Of a DNA stretch of 64,000 nucleotides, positions 47,726 to 58,500 are shown piece by piece. A model generated the notes under the pieces. The model searched no databases, was not told where the DNA came from, and saw only the letters and a list, made by a program, of their open reading frames with translations. Positions within the stretch are counted from its first letter, which is position 1; every line of letters begins with the position of its first letter. The stretch is from Saksenaea vasiformis B4078. Lineage: Eukaryota; Mucoromycota; Mucoromycetes; Mucorales; Saksenaeaceae. The stretch lies in contig JNDT01002264.1 in assembly GCA_000697055.1 (NCBI GenBank), forward strand, positions 168,054-232,053. Direction: 5' to 3'. The position numbers and the translations under genes were made by a program.

Positions 47726-48305
47726 TTACAGGGCAAGGTCCATGCCAAGGAGTTCGTCATGCCGTGCTAGGTATTCTTTGACTTCTTCTACACCGACAAA
47801 CAGTCTATAGCCTATTAAACTTAGAAAACTTCGTTCCATGAGATTGATATCTCTGTAGGAATAGATATAGTCGGTCATTCTGGCTACGGTTTCACTCGTT
47901 AAGGCCGTTCCTGCTTCACATAGAAATTTGGATGCAGTAAGAATGGCGGCGAGAAATAAACGATAAGGTGTATCCATTTCACCCTTGGCGTGTTTTGGAA
48001 GTGATTTTTTCAGGCGTTGGAGGTATATCAATGCAACAAGACAGACCGACGAAGGGAGTTTGGACCGTTGAAAGACTGCGCTAATAAACTCGTCCAAGGG
48101 AGGTAATAAGGTGGCTCTGACATGACTCTGAATCGACTTTTCTGAGACTGTGGAGCAAGGAAGTAACGATGTAGCGGTATATGTGGTAAAAGCTAAAAAA
48201 ATGGGCAGGTTCAGTTTCACGCTTCGATTGGTTTATTTCATTTATTTTACATAAGAGACCCTTTGGATTTGTTGGACATATTGGTGCTGTAGTAGGTGTT
48301 GCCAT
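47726..48305 (-). CDS. PCL-type (Pho85) cyclin
   Basis: Predicted 173-aa cyclin that would activate a Pho85/CDK5-like kinase in cell-cycle or nutrient control. Two exons on the minus strand: 48305-48251 and 48192-47726. After a short leader the cyclin box includes LDEFISAVFQRSKLPSSVCL, ALIYLQRLKK, the diagnostic TPYRLFLAAILTASKF, and MERSFLSLIGYRLFVGVEE. These helices match the compact Pcl1/Pcl2/Pcl9 group rather than B-type cyclins. The protein is about the minimum size of a single cyclin fold with no PEST tail or destruction box visible. The upstream region, shared with the 3' end of the transporter gene, carries a (TTC)n microsatellite. Confidence 0.87.
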
Positions 48306-48517
48306 TCTTTTTCTTTCTGTCTTTTTTGTCGTTCAACCTCAACCCCATTTATTTATATAGGAAAAAAAAGAAGCGGATTGTGGTTGGTCCAAATCATTAA
48401 ACCAATCAAAAGAAACATATAAGCAAACTTGTTCCCCGACAAAAAAAGTTCTGTCTTCTTTCTCTTTGGGTCAAAAGAATAGATAGGGTATTGTTTGGTT
48501 TGATTTTATTTCTCTTT

Positions 48518-48559
48518 CTCTTCTTCTTCTTCTTCTTCTTCTTCTTCTTCTTCTTCTTC
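48518..48559. repeat. (TTC)n microsatellite
   Basis: About fourteen TTC units, in the promoter region of the cyclin gene. Confidence 0.95.
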
Positions 48560-48693
48560 CTTGTTTTTTACATAGATATCTCTTCTTTATCGCTACATGA
48601 GAAAAAGAAAGGAAAAAAAAGGAGGGCACATAGAATATGAAAAAGGGCGGAGGAAAGGGCGGACATTCTGTCTGTCTGTCTGGATGTGTCACT

Positions 48694-49952
48694 TTAAGAT
48701 AAGAGTGGAGCGGATTCGCCATGGTTGCCCCATCGCGTGTGTCCAGCTGCATGAAGTGAAGCAAATACACCATTGAAAGTAAATGTGCCTATCACTAAGA
48801 TGACAAAACCAGTCAACTGAATCCACGAGAAGACATCCCATCCATAGTGAATAGCCAATACCCAGATAAGTATTGTTCTGAATAATCATAGAATCAATGA
48901 AACCAACTTTTTTTTTTTTTTGCGCCTCTTACCTTGTCGTGTCAATCGCGCTCCGACCTGGTACTCCGACACTTGTGCTGACGGCCAGACCTAGGAAGTT
49001 GAAGACGGCGACTAACAGGGCAAGTACTATCGCCGACTGCCATAGGTCGTATGAATCCAGCAATTGTTCAAACCCAGTCTGGACATCAAACAGTCCTTCT
49101 CCCACCAAGGCTGAGACCAACAAGGTGATACCTAGTAACAATGTGCCAAACATGCCTTCGATGCCCATCGCACGCACCGGATCAAGATGGAACCGGTCCA
49201 TCAAACACTCTTCCAAAATAAACTGACCAGCCACAAATAGTTGCGCAACAATCATCAAAACAGGACCTAACCATTCCTCTTGTTCCGATGACGCTGAGTA
49301 GGCAATGACGCCTGTACCGCCCAGGATGGCCAACACCGAAGCCCATTCACGTCCCAGAAACCGTCGGGCTAAGAATAGAAAACTGCAAATCGCCGAAAAG
49401 CTGACAATGCTACCTCGAACCATTTGGAACACAGATGGCGTAGAATAAATCAGCCCAAGGTTCATCAACTTTTTTTTTTTGTGTGTGTAAGTAAAAATAA
49501 AAAAATCAAAGAGTTTTGTAGTTTTTTTTTCTTACCGTGGTGGAGATGAGGTCACAGGCACTGGGAAAGATAAACCACAAGGCAGACCAGGAATAGGGCG
49601 AAATAGGCACCACCCAACGTTCACCACTATAATGGTGCTGAGGTTGAACTGCTTCCAGGACAGACGGGTCCAGTAAAGAAGGTGTTTTACTTGCTAGTTG
49701 AATAGCCAAAATACAAAGAATTTCACCCAAAAAGATCATGGCTGTTTGTAAAAGAGGTTGGGCAAACTTGGTGGGCTCATTGGTAGTCTGGTCCACAAGT
49801 TGTCGATCTTGAAATGTTAAGATCAAAGGAATACACACACCTAGATAAAAGAAAAACAACGCGTTAAGACAAATACAGGCTTGCGTGTCATAGGAAACTT
49901 TGCCTGAGGCTAAAAGTCCCAGTGTGAGGAACATCGTTGATAAGATGGACAT
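48694..49952 (-). CDS. SLC35F6-like membrane transporter (DMT superfamily)
   Basis: Predicted 378-aa polytopic protein of the drug/metabolite transporter superfamily. Three exons on the minus strand: 49952-49536, 49468-48933, 48877-48694. About ten hydrophobic helices are visible, with an interruption by a hydrophilic loop around residues 60-75 and 105-125. The signature FPSACDLISTTLMNLGLIY followed by PSVFQMVRGS is characteristic of the SLC35F3-F6 group (DACDMTATS...FQMLRG in animal SLC35F6). In animals this protein is in lysosomal or mitochondrial membranes; the substrate is unknown. Family membership is firm, the exact subfamily less so. It lies next to two glycosyltransferase genes on the same strand, which is compatible with nucleotide-sugar transport but does not prove it. 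Confidence 0.85.
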
Positions 49953-50575
49953 TTCCTCCCTTTAACGGTTTTTTTTCCCTTTTGGTACAAGAAAGAAGTA
50001 GAAGAAGAAAGAAAGAAAGAAAGCGAAGAAAAAAAAAAGAACGCCACTAGATGTATGTACTCCTCCTCCTCCTCCTCCTCCTCCGCTTTTGTTTGAACGG
50101 ATGATTAAACTTTCTCACACGCCATATACGATAACACAACATCAAACAACAACACGAAACGTTTGCCCACTTCCTGCTTGTCCTTTTCTTCTGCTTGTAA
50201 TATGCAACAAAAACACCACATGAATATACACATAGACGCGTCAAACCCAGCCTATAGCCGTCGTCTCAAACTAATAAAATAAATAAAGAAAGAAAGAAGG
50301 GTCGTACAATTTTATCATGTCACCTGAGTCCTAAGACGCCTTAAAGTAACACTTCAAAGTCGCCATAGAACAAAAAGGTCACGGAGTATTAAACTTTCGG
50401 TTTGTCATTCGATTGGTTCATGCAAGTAGTCATCATCATCATCAAGAAGTTTGATGGCGTTGGTCAATGCTGGAATTTTTGTTCTTTATCCCAAACTCCA
50501 CTGAGTACTAAGCCAGTCATACGTCGTTAAAGCCTCGGGCTTAGTACAGTCCGGTGCTCTTCGTTTCAAAGTAAC
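49953..50575. other. Intergenic region upstream of the transporter
   Basis: It contains a (CCT)n tract at about 50060-50083, GAAA-rich DNA just before the transporter start, and the 3' flank of the fucosyltransferase-like gene. No gene supported. Confidence 0.4.
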
Positions 50576-52495
50576 CTAATAGCCCATCATGTAAAAAACG
50601 ATTAGCTTTCCGTTGTTGACGTTTCCTTTTTGTCTTACACGAGGCATCGAGATGCTACTGTCATCCGACCTGGCATGGAATGCCGCCAATTTGCCGTAAC
50701 CCTGTTGGCTGATCACTCGGAAATCAGTGTAACCCAGTAACCAGTTTTCGATCACCGTGCTGTGTACACCGGGCGTCATACGCTCAACGTCTACCTCTTT
50801 GTTGTATGTTGTGTTGATATATTTCGCTACTTGTTCAGGTTCTACATGTTCCACTGGTAATCCCGTAACCACCATCGAAACATCCTCTGCATTTTTTACG
50901 AATTTGCTTGCTAACGATTTGTCCTCGTTCATCGAAACAAACTCACGACGCAGCCGGACGGAGTCTGTCACAAGGAAATAGACAACGCGTTTGTGATGAG
51001 GTTGACGTTTCACCTCCGCAAGCTGGTTGGCACAAGTCAAAAAGTAGTCCCATTTGTTCAAATCATTGGTATCCAACTTCGGGTTAACAATGGCATCATC
51101 ACCTGTACGGATCTACAATCATATATATCCCCCCTTTTTTGTTAGTCTCTCCAACCCAGGAAAATTCACTGCCTCCTTCTTTTTTTTTTATAATACCGAC
51201 CTGCATACCGATACTGAGGACGCTTTCCATTTCAAACAAATGTTTATAAGCATTCATGAATTTTCTAGAGCCAATCGTCGGTCGGAAAAGATAGTCCGTC
51301 AAACAGCCAAATGTATTGACTTTGTTCAGGCCCATGCTGGCCAACAATTTTGGATAAACCGACGATTCCTTGAAGGTACGGATGATATAGGCTCGGTTGG
51401 ATCGCACCTCAACAAACTAACCGATTTTGTGTGAAATATTTTTTTTTGTCAGTTGACAGGACAAATGCTTTTGTTTCTTACCGTTCCTGTCCATAAATTT
51501 TTAAAATCTTGTGTTGGACCTTCGGGGAAAAGGATATCTTTAAGAGCGGGATACTTCTTATTCAGCGTATCCACTTGTTGGTAACCGATATAGGGGATAT
51601 CATCTCTATCAAAAAGTCGTTCCATCTCTTCGGGCTCATAGGTCCAGTTGACACTATGTCGTTCAAACAACGTCTCCAGGGGAACGGGATTTGCATCCGC
51701 CCAGTGTGACAAATACGCCCGATCCGTTAGCAATGCATAGAAAAAGGTGGAAATCATGCCTAACGAAAAGCAGCAGTTTAGCGGACACAGTAACGTAACT
51801 TCCTCTTTATCGCCACACGAATTTTTTACCACTCATTCGATCAGCAAATCCACCACAGCCTCGGTTGCCGACAGTAGGCACTTCTTTGCACAGATAAGAG
51901 ATAAACAACGGTTTGTCCTCTTTGTTCTTAAAACTCTCCAAATTGCCTTCTCTTAGTTGTTGGAGTTGTTCCATTCGGCGTTGATGCAATGCGGTGTACT
52001 TTTCCTGCCAGTTGCCGCATTCGCCATCGATGTTGTAAGGCATGACGTGCGTGAATCCCTCCTTCGGATCCCAGTTCTGACAGTATGTGTGGTAATCATG
52101 ACTGGAAACGTAGCTCACTGCATGCAGCAGACTGTCATCAGGGGAAGGGGGAGTGTAGCTGCCGTCGGTGGTTGGAGGAATCACGATTTTCCTGGGAAGT
52201 ATACACTCGTCTGACGTCTTTAGGCCACCATAGTCCGAAGATGTCGTGACCTTTAACGCGCCCGATCGATCACCACGAATAATCTCTTTGTTTTTTTTTT
52301 TCATCACTCGAAGTTAATTACGATTGTCTCCCGATCGTCATGGCAATTACCAGGAAAGACGAGTGAACAGACTGCCATCACAACGACCGCCGCTAGACTG
52401 ACCAAAGTTACTGCTTTGGCCAGCTTATATTTGAAGAGTAGACTGTTCAGTCCACTATCGGCACCAACCCTTTGATAAGATGCTCCAGATACCAT
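50576..52495 (-). CDS. Fucosyltransferase-like type II membrane protein
   Basis: Predicted 552-aa Golgi-type glycosyltransferase. Five exons on the minus strand: 52495-52322, 52283-51830, 51759-51482, 51416-51201, 51112-50576; the first intron is only 38 nt. A short cytoplasmic tail is followed by one transmembrane anchor (KAVTLVSLAAVVVMAVCSLV, about residues 27-47) and a large luminal part. The segment NRGCGGFADRMSGMISTFFY (about 190-210) and then ALLTDRAYL matches the donor-site entry of the GT23/GT37/NodZ-like fucosyltransferase superfamily, and IRTGDDAIVNP (about 375) corresponds to its basic GDP-binding motif. Mucoromycota walls contain fucose-bearing polymers, so a role in wall polysaccharide or glycan fucosylation is plausible. 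The acceptor and exact family are unknown. Confidence 0.7.
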
Positions 52496-52900
52496 TGAGC
52501 TAAGGGAAGGAGAAAAGGGGGAGGAGAAGAGAGAGAAAGATAACAGGACCAAGGAAAAGGTGAACCTTTCCTCAATTTCCGTGTGTTTCCTGTTTGTCCA
52601 ATTAACAAGCGGAGGTATAAATTAGTCCCAGAAACGGAAGGAGGCATTTTTAGCTTTCTCTGACCTGCGCCCCACTTTCACCTAACCAAAAAGCAAACCT
52701 GTCGCTTTTTAGCGATTCCACGTTTGTTTAAACATAGCCAGTAAGAATTCCAAGTAATGCCGAAAGGGAACGCGTTCGTGCGCAGGAACCGAAACGTCCT
52801 GTTCATATGACCTACCGCAGTCCAACAGTAACGTTGATCAAATGACGCCGATCGCCTACTGTTTTCTATTTATGCGATCCGATGCACATGTTCTCACCCT

Positions 52901-52941
52901 CTCACACTCACACACACACTCACATACACACTCACATACAC

Positions 52942-52999
<58 letters not shown>

Positions 53000-53020
53000 G
53001 CACACATACTCACTCACTCA
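52901..53020. repeat. Long (CA)n microsatellite
   Basis: About 120 bp of CA units with a few interruptions (CT, TA and GC variants) lies between the fucosyltransferase-like start and the GT64 stop codon. Confidence 0.97.
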
Positions 53021-53126
53021 TTCACAAAGCCATAGAACTGGTATATTTTTATTTATTTATTTTTTTGGATTGAGATTCATGAAAAATGCGAGGATGAAAA
53101 AAGAAAAAACTGGGAAAAATGGGGAA

Positions 53127-54844
53127 TCATGCATATTGTTGGATTTGTTCTTCGATACGTGACCATGTTCCTGCTTTTATCTTGGGAACGACAAAAGGCG
53201 CAACAACGTCATAGGCTACTTTGAGAGGGTCTTTGGTATGCCAGAAATCATTAATGAAATCCGCAACACATTGGGACCGCGCACCCATATGTTTTGTGTT
53301 TGTGCTGATGCCTTTGGTCAGTCCGAAGTCATACAATGGTTTTTTTGTCTGTACAAAGGTCGGTCTTCTTCCTGATAAGCCAGTTGACATCATGGAAAAA
53401 GCAATATCTTCGCAGTTGAGACGCTCGTCAATCGTTCGGTGTAACTCTGGATCAAGTACACTAACAACAAAGATGCTTAATCTTCTTCTGAGCTTTCTTA
53501 GGAATAACCTTACCATGTGTAAGCAAACAAATATTCTGACCGGATAAACATGCTCTTCGTCAAAATGATACTGTAGAATGTCTGTGCTCGAGACACTTTG
53601 TAGGTTGCATTGCCAGTTTGTGCATTATAGCTATGGATACGTGGAAAATGACCAACAACGCTATCCTTGCGTGTCCGCCAAGCCTGCGTTTCCCAAAACG
53701 AGTTAGTTTAGATGATCTTGTAAAGGAGAGTAGTACAAAAAAAACCTTAACACCCATCTTACCCGAAACGTGAACTCGAGATCGTCAAGATCGACAAAAA
53801 TATCATCATCTAAAATGTAGACTGCTTCTGTGACCAATCCTGGTACTGGATTAAATCGATTATTCAGTGAGTCATAGGACTGCCTCAGCACGCGCACACG
53901 GTCATCAACAAGAATCGAGTTAGGTACAGCCAGTTTAGGGTTATGCCAAGTAATAAAGATGGTGTGTACTTTAGACGAGCGCAGTAAATGTTGAACTAAC
54001 AGCGACAGATGTTCGATACGGTCGGGTGTGTACGTGCTGAGGAGGACTGAGAATTGATCTTGAACCGGGAAGGTTTCGCGAGGATCGTAGGCATCACAAA
54101 CTGTCTGCTGACGGGATCGATTAGGCCATTCACTATCATCTAAAAGGGAAAATTAGGCTTTTTTAGTTAAAAAAGAACTATAATAATAATAATAATAATA
54201 ATAAATCTCACCTTGATCGAGGTAACCGCGCAATTTCTGTTGAGTCCGGCGCCAACGGTAAAATGAGGCAGCGTTATAGTGTTTGAACCAATCACTGTCG
54301 CTGTATTGATGGAATGCCCATGGTTTGAGTGGACCGCTAAATAGGAAGAGGCCCTGGACAATAAGTTGGTTAATGGCGTACAAAGAACATTTTAGTGACC
54401 ACAATTATTTGCTTACTTCTTCCCAATTTATGACTCGCCATCCTAGGCTAGATTGTTTAAGTAAGTCATGAAACGCCAAGCCTCTGTTTGGCTGTAGTTC
54501 CAACGTGAGTGCATTAAATAGGTCGATACTTGGCTCCAATGTCATGAGTGGCCAAGGTTCTGCCGCGTGAGGTACCACCGCCGAGTGTGCTGGAATTCCG
54601 AAGAGTGGATCTGCGTTCTGTGGAACGGTTACTTTCTCCGCCGAGCTTGTAGAACAGTTGGGATGAGCTTACTTGTGTAAAAAGAACATCCGGTGTGAAA
54701 TAAACAATTTTATCGTAGTCCACAAGTCGCCATAGATAAATAGCAGCGTCACATGTGTTTGTTAGTGGCGATGATGCTGATGAGAGGGATATTGTCTATG
54801 TAAAATAATAGTAATAATATTATAAGCATTTCTCCTCCTCCTCC

Positions 54845-54880
<36 letters not shown>

Positions 54881-55307
54881 GTATATATGTATATGTATAA
54901 TATATATACCTTGACCACCGTCCCGAGCATCTCAAGTTGTTGAACAGACGTGTCTGGTAAAGATAAGGTCTCTGGTAACAGTATCAAAATGTCTGCTGTT
55001 GAATCAGCAGACGCTGTTTTTAAGGAATAGATGGACACCATCGTAGCATCCAGCTATATATATATATATATTTTAGTGTCAAGCGTTTATTGTTGTTCTT
55101 GTCGTTTTATGAAAAACTCACCATGCTAGGGTCGCAAAGTACTGTTGCGAAAGCTTGTTTTTGTGATGATACTGATTTATAAGTCCACAAGTGTTCTCTT
55201 GATGTCCGTCGAAACATTGGGTCAACGCGAAATGCTGGATGAAAGGAGAACAGGATAAGTAAGGAGGAAAGTAACGCGAGTGCGAGAATATAGAACCGCC
55301 GCTGCAT
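53127..55307 (-). CDS. Two-domain glycosyltransferase: GT8-like plus exostosin GT64
   Basis: Predicted 558-aa type II membrane enzyme. Eight exons on the minus strand: 55307-55122, 55053-54910, 54795-54673, 54617-54417, 54353-54212, 54139-53763, 53683-53514, 53460-53127. A signal anchor (YILALALLSSLLILFSF, residues 6-22) is followed by a glycogenin/GT8-like region (about 50-290) with LWRLVDYDKIVYFTPDVLF. There the usual DxD motif is replaced by TPD, so this half may lack activity. The C-terminal half (about 310-558) is a GT64 exostosin domain: FSVLLSTYTPDRIEHL, NNRFNP, AVYILDDDIFVD (metal-binding DDD), VGHFPRIHSY and NCEDIAFSMM. GT64 enzymes add N-acetylhexosamine or related sugars. An orthologous bifunctional fusion is unknown to me. 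Confidence 0.8.
54848..54875 (-). repeat. (CT)n microsatellite in a GT64-gene intron
   Basis: About thirteen CT units on the plus strand inside the second intron of the two-domain glycosyltransferase gene. An AAT tract occupies the intron at about 54179-54203. Confidence 0.9.
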
Positions 55308-55507
55308 AGTGATAGAAAGGAGAAAGAGAAGTAAAAGAAATAAAGATAAGACAAAAAATGTTTATTAACGTGTAGCCAAGAAAAGAAAAAAAAAAAAGAA
55401 AAAGGGAAATCTGTGATTTAACATGTTGCAAGCTTATTTAGGCTTTTTTTCTTTTGTGTGTGTCTCAGGCAGGGGGGAGGGGAAGGTGGAAGAGGAGTTA
55501 TAGTAAA

Positions 55508-58500
55508 TTAGACTGTAAATGGTAATTTCAAAGGTACCCGGCCGATCATTGATCTTAGCGCCTTGACCCATTCTTCGCTTTCGTCTACTTGATCACATAC
55601 GCAATCCACATGAAACTCTGGGAAGCCTAGACGGAAAAATCCCCGCCGATTGTCTTCGCAGATCGTTTCAGGTTGGAACACACGTTTATCAGGCATATCG
55701 ACAAGTGTAACAAGCGTTTGCTCGGCCGCCACACTCAGCCGCATTGCGTCTGCGATGTCATACCGCTCGACAGGCTTCCAGGATTGTTCTTGGGATTCAT
55801 ACCCAATAAACTGGCTACCTATCAGCCGATAAAATCTCCGCTCCCAGACCTAGCCCGTGCATCAGTAACTGCTTATGCCCCAACACCATCGACAAGCACG
55901 CCAAAAAAAGAAAAAAAAAACAATTTACCGTAGATGAGGCTTGCCGAGTTGACAGATACCCGCTCTGCCAACACGTCTCGTGCCACTGTCGGATCTTCAG
56001 GGCCAAATCACATTCGCGTAGATTTCTAGGAACAGGCTATATTGTCGTTGATAACATGAATGAATTCTGGGGGTTGGTTTGCTTACCAGTGACGGGTCGG
56101 TGACGGGTAGATACAGCATTTCGACGGAAAGATTGCCTACAACTTTAAGCACATCTTCTTCTGCGCCATACTGTTGTCGTCGTTGTCGTTCTCGAGCCGT
56201 ACGTGCGTACCATGAATTAAAACAGTCAAAACTAGCTTGGTATACTTTCTGGTAACACGCGTGCTGCATGTGAGCAAGCGCGAAGCGCGCCTGGCCTATC
56301 GCACCGTCCTCGGGATGGACATACCCGGAGAGTGACTCTTTTTGCTTGCGTATACTTGTAAACCAGGCGCTGAGTCCCGTCCGCGGCTTAACATGGTAAT
56401 CTGGCCTCACGTGGAGGGCCACATTGACAATCATGTCCGGCGTCGCATCCACAATACATTCATAGTCTAACAGGACCTCCTGACCGAGGATTTCGTACCG
56501 AGACATGTACTCATACCGCCCGTCGCTCACCACACAGCGCACATACGTCATTTCCTTCGGCAGCGGTAACAGCAAGTTGTGTGCCCCGCTAACATGTACA
56601 TATAATTTACCATGATTTGTAGTAGTAGGATTTTTTACAAGAGGAGGAGAAGAAGAAGGAGAAGGAGAAGAAGAAGAAGAAGAAGAAGAGAAGAGCATGC
56701 CATTATTGTTAGCTGTCACGCTTATCTCTGCTGCCTCAGGAATGCCTTTGTCTTGATGCTGATGTTCTTGTGCCAGCTCCACTCTGGCCGTCTCCGCGGG
56801 TATAATTTCAATGTGCTGTTCCTTCTCCTCTTCCGTTTTCCGCTCCACGTGGGAAATTGGTCGAACGTAACGCGAAGCGGGTTGTACTGCCACGCTCCCA
56901 CAAATATTCTCTTCTTCTTGTACTACCATCGATTGTTTCTTTTCTTCTGGCGAAGGGGGTGGCCAAGTGTCCATACTCTCTCGCTCCGACACACGACGTG
57001 AGCTGAAAGAAGACGATGGCACAGGAGACTGGACGGACGTCTCATCCGAGTGACGGACGGTATTTTCTACCATTTTGCGCAGCGTATGTTGATTCATCAC
57101 AAAACCCCGGATTGTCTCATTGTCGGAAGGATGAGCATCCTCCGCATCATCGCTCTCCGCTGCCGCAGCTGCCGCCACCACTACTGGTGGTTTCTCTTCT
57201 TCGGACATGTTCTTCACTGGATGGTCTTGCGTAACTGGCGAAGCCGGCCTATTTTCCAATGTGTGATCATCCTCTTCGTTGTCTTCGCGTAGTTTCGCTA
57301 AAGTCTCGTTCGCTTCGCCCTTTTCGAGCAAAACGCTCATGGTCAAGGATTTCCGCGCTTCCTCGTGTTCCAACCATTCTTCATGACTATCAAACCACAT
57401 TTCACTGTCGGATTCGCTGTATTGCGCTACACTCTTTCTATCGCTCCGCATGGATTCTCGCTTTAATACATTTTCCCAAAGATGCATCCCAGTAGACCAA
57501 TGTGATTTTTGGCTTCCACTCAGTCGTCGTGCCTCCTCCGCTTGCGTCACTTGTGATAGCCTCTTCTTCTCTTCCTGCGTATCCGTTCGTGCTGTTGTAG
57601 TAGTGATCGTGTTATCGATGGGTTTCGTATCTGTTTTCGTCTCCTTCAGATCGTCCGCCTGCTCCTCGTTTCGCAAATTCTCTTTGGACTCTGTGGTAGG
57701 TAGATCCTGAATAATCAATTGTTCTTTCGTTTTTTCCTCATCCGCTACTTCTTCTGCGATCTTATGCATCTCCTCCATTGAAGTGCTAAAAGCTTCTTTT
57801 GCTGCAGCAATCTGGTGCCTCTCCATTGCTGTAATTTCCTGTGCTTCCTCTGTAGATTCGAGTGTCTCTTCTACTTTGATTTCACGTGTTTCATCCACCG
57901 CAATGGTGTGCATTTCTGATGCTGTGTTTTCCAGTGTCTCTTCCGTTTTGACTTCATATGCTTTCTCTGCTACAGGATCAATCATTTCCTCCGATGTGGC
58001 TTCCTGCACGTCCTTTCCTTCTTTTTCGCGCTCTTCAGGCGGATCGTGATGATCTGTAGCAACCTGTTGTTTGTCGTTAATTGCTACTGGTTCAGCTTTC
58101 TTGTCATCGCCGTGATTCCACTCAGAGAAAAGCGCTTTATCGTTGTCACTACGCTGCCCAGACGTATCGATGGCAACGCCACTATCTGTGGCTGGCAACG
58201 TGTGCATCAAACCTATGTCTGCGTCATGCAAGCTTTGCTCATCTTCACTATCGGTTTGTTCTTCTGCGAGGTGTATGCTGCTAATGGAGTTCCCCGTTTC
58301 ATTGATTAGGAGGGGCTCCTTTACAGACTCCGCAGGTGCATGGTTATCTGTCTTATCAGGTCGTGGTAGAAAAGGAACCGAGGTTACGTTCGTCTCAGTG
58401 TCGTCGGGATCGCGTTGATGTGATACGTCTCGTTTAATCATTTGATCATTGTCATTCGTTATCCCTAGCACGCTACTGTTCTTCTCTTCTTCTTCTTCTT

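Noticed and set aside
52901..53020. Open frames encoding His/Thr runs across the CA microsatellite
   Set aside because: Translation of a simple repeat. No flanking coding sequence.
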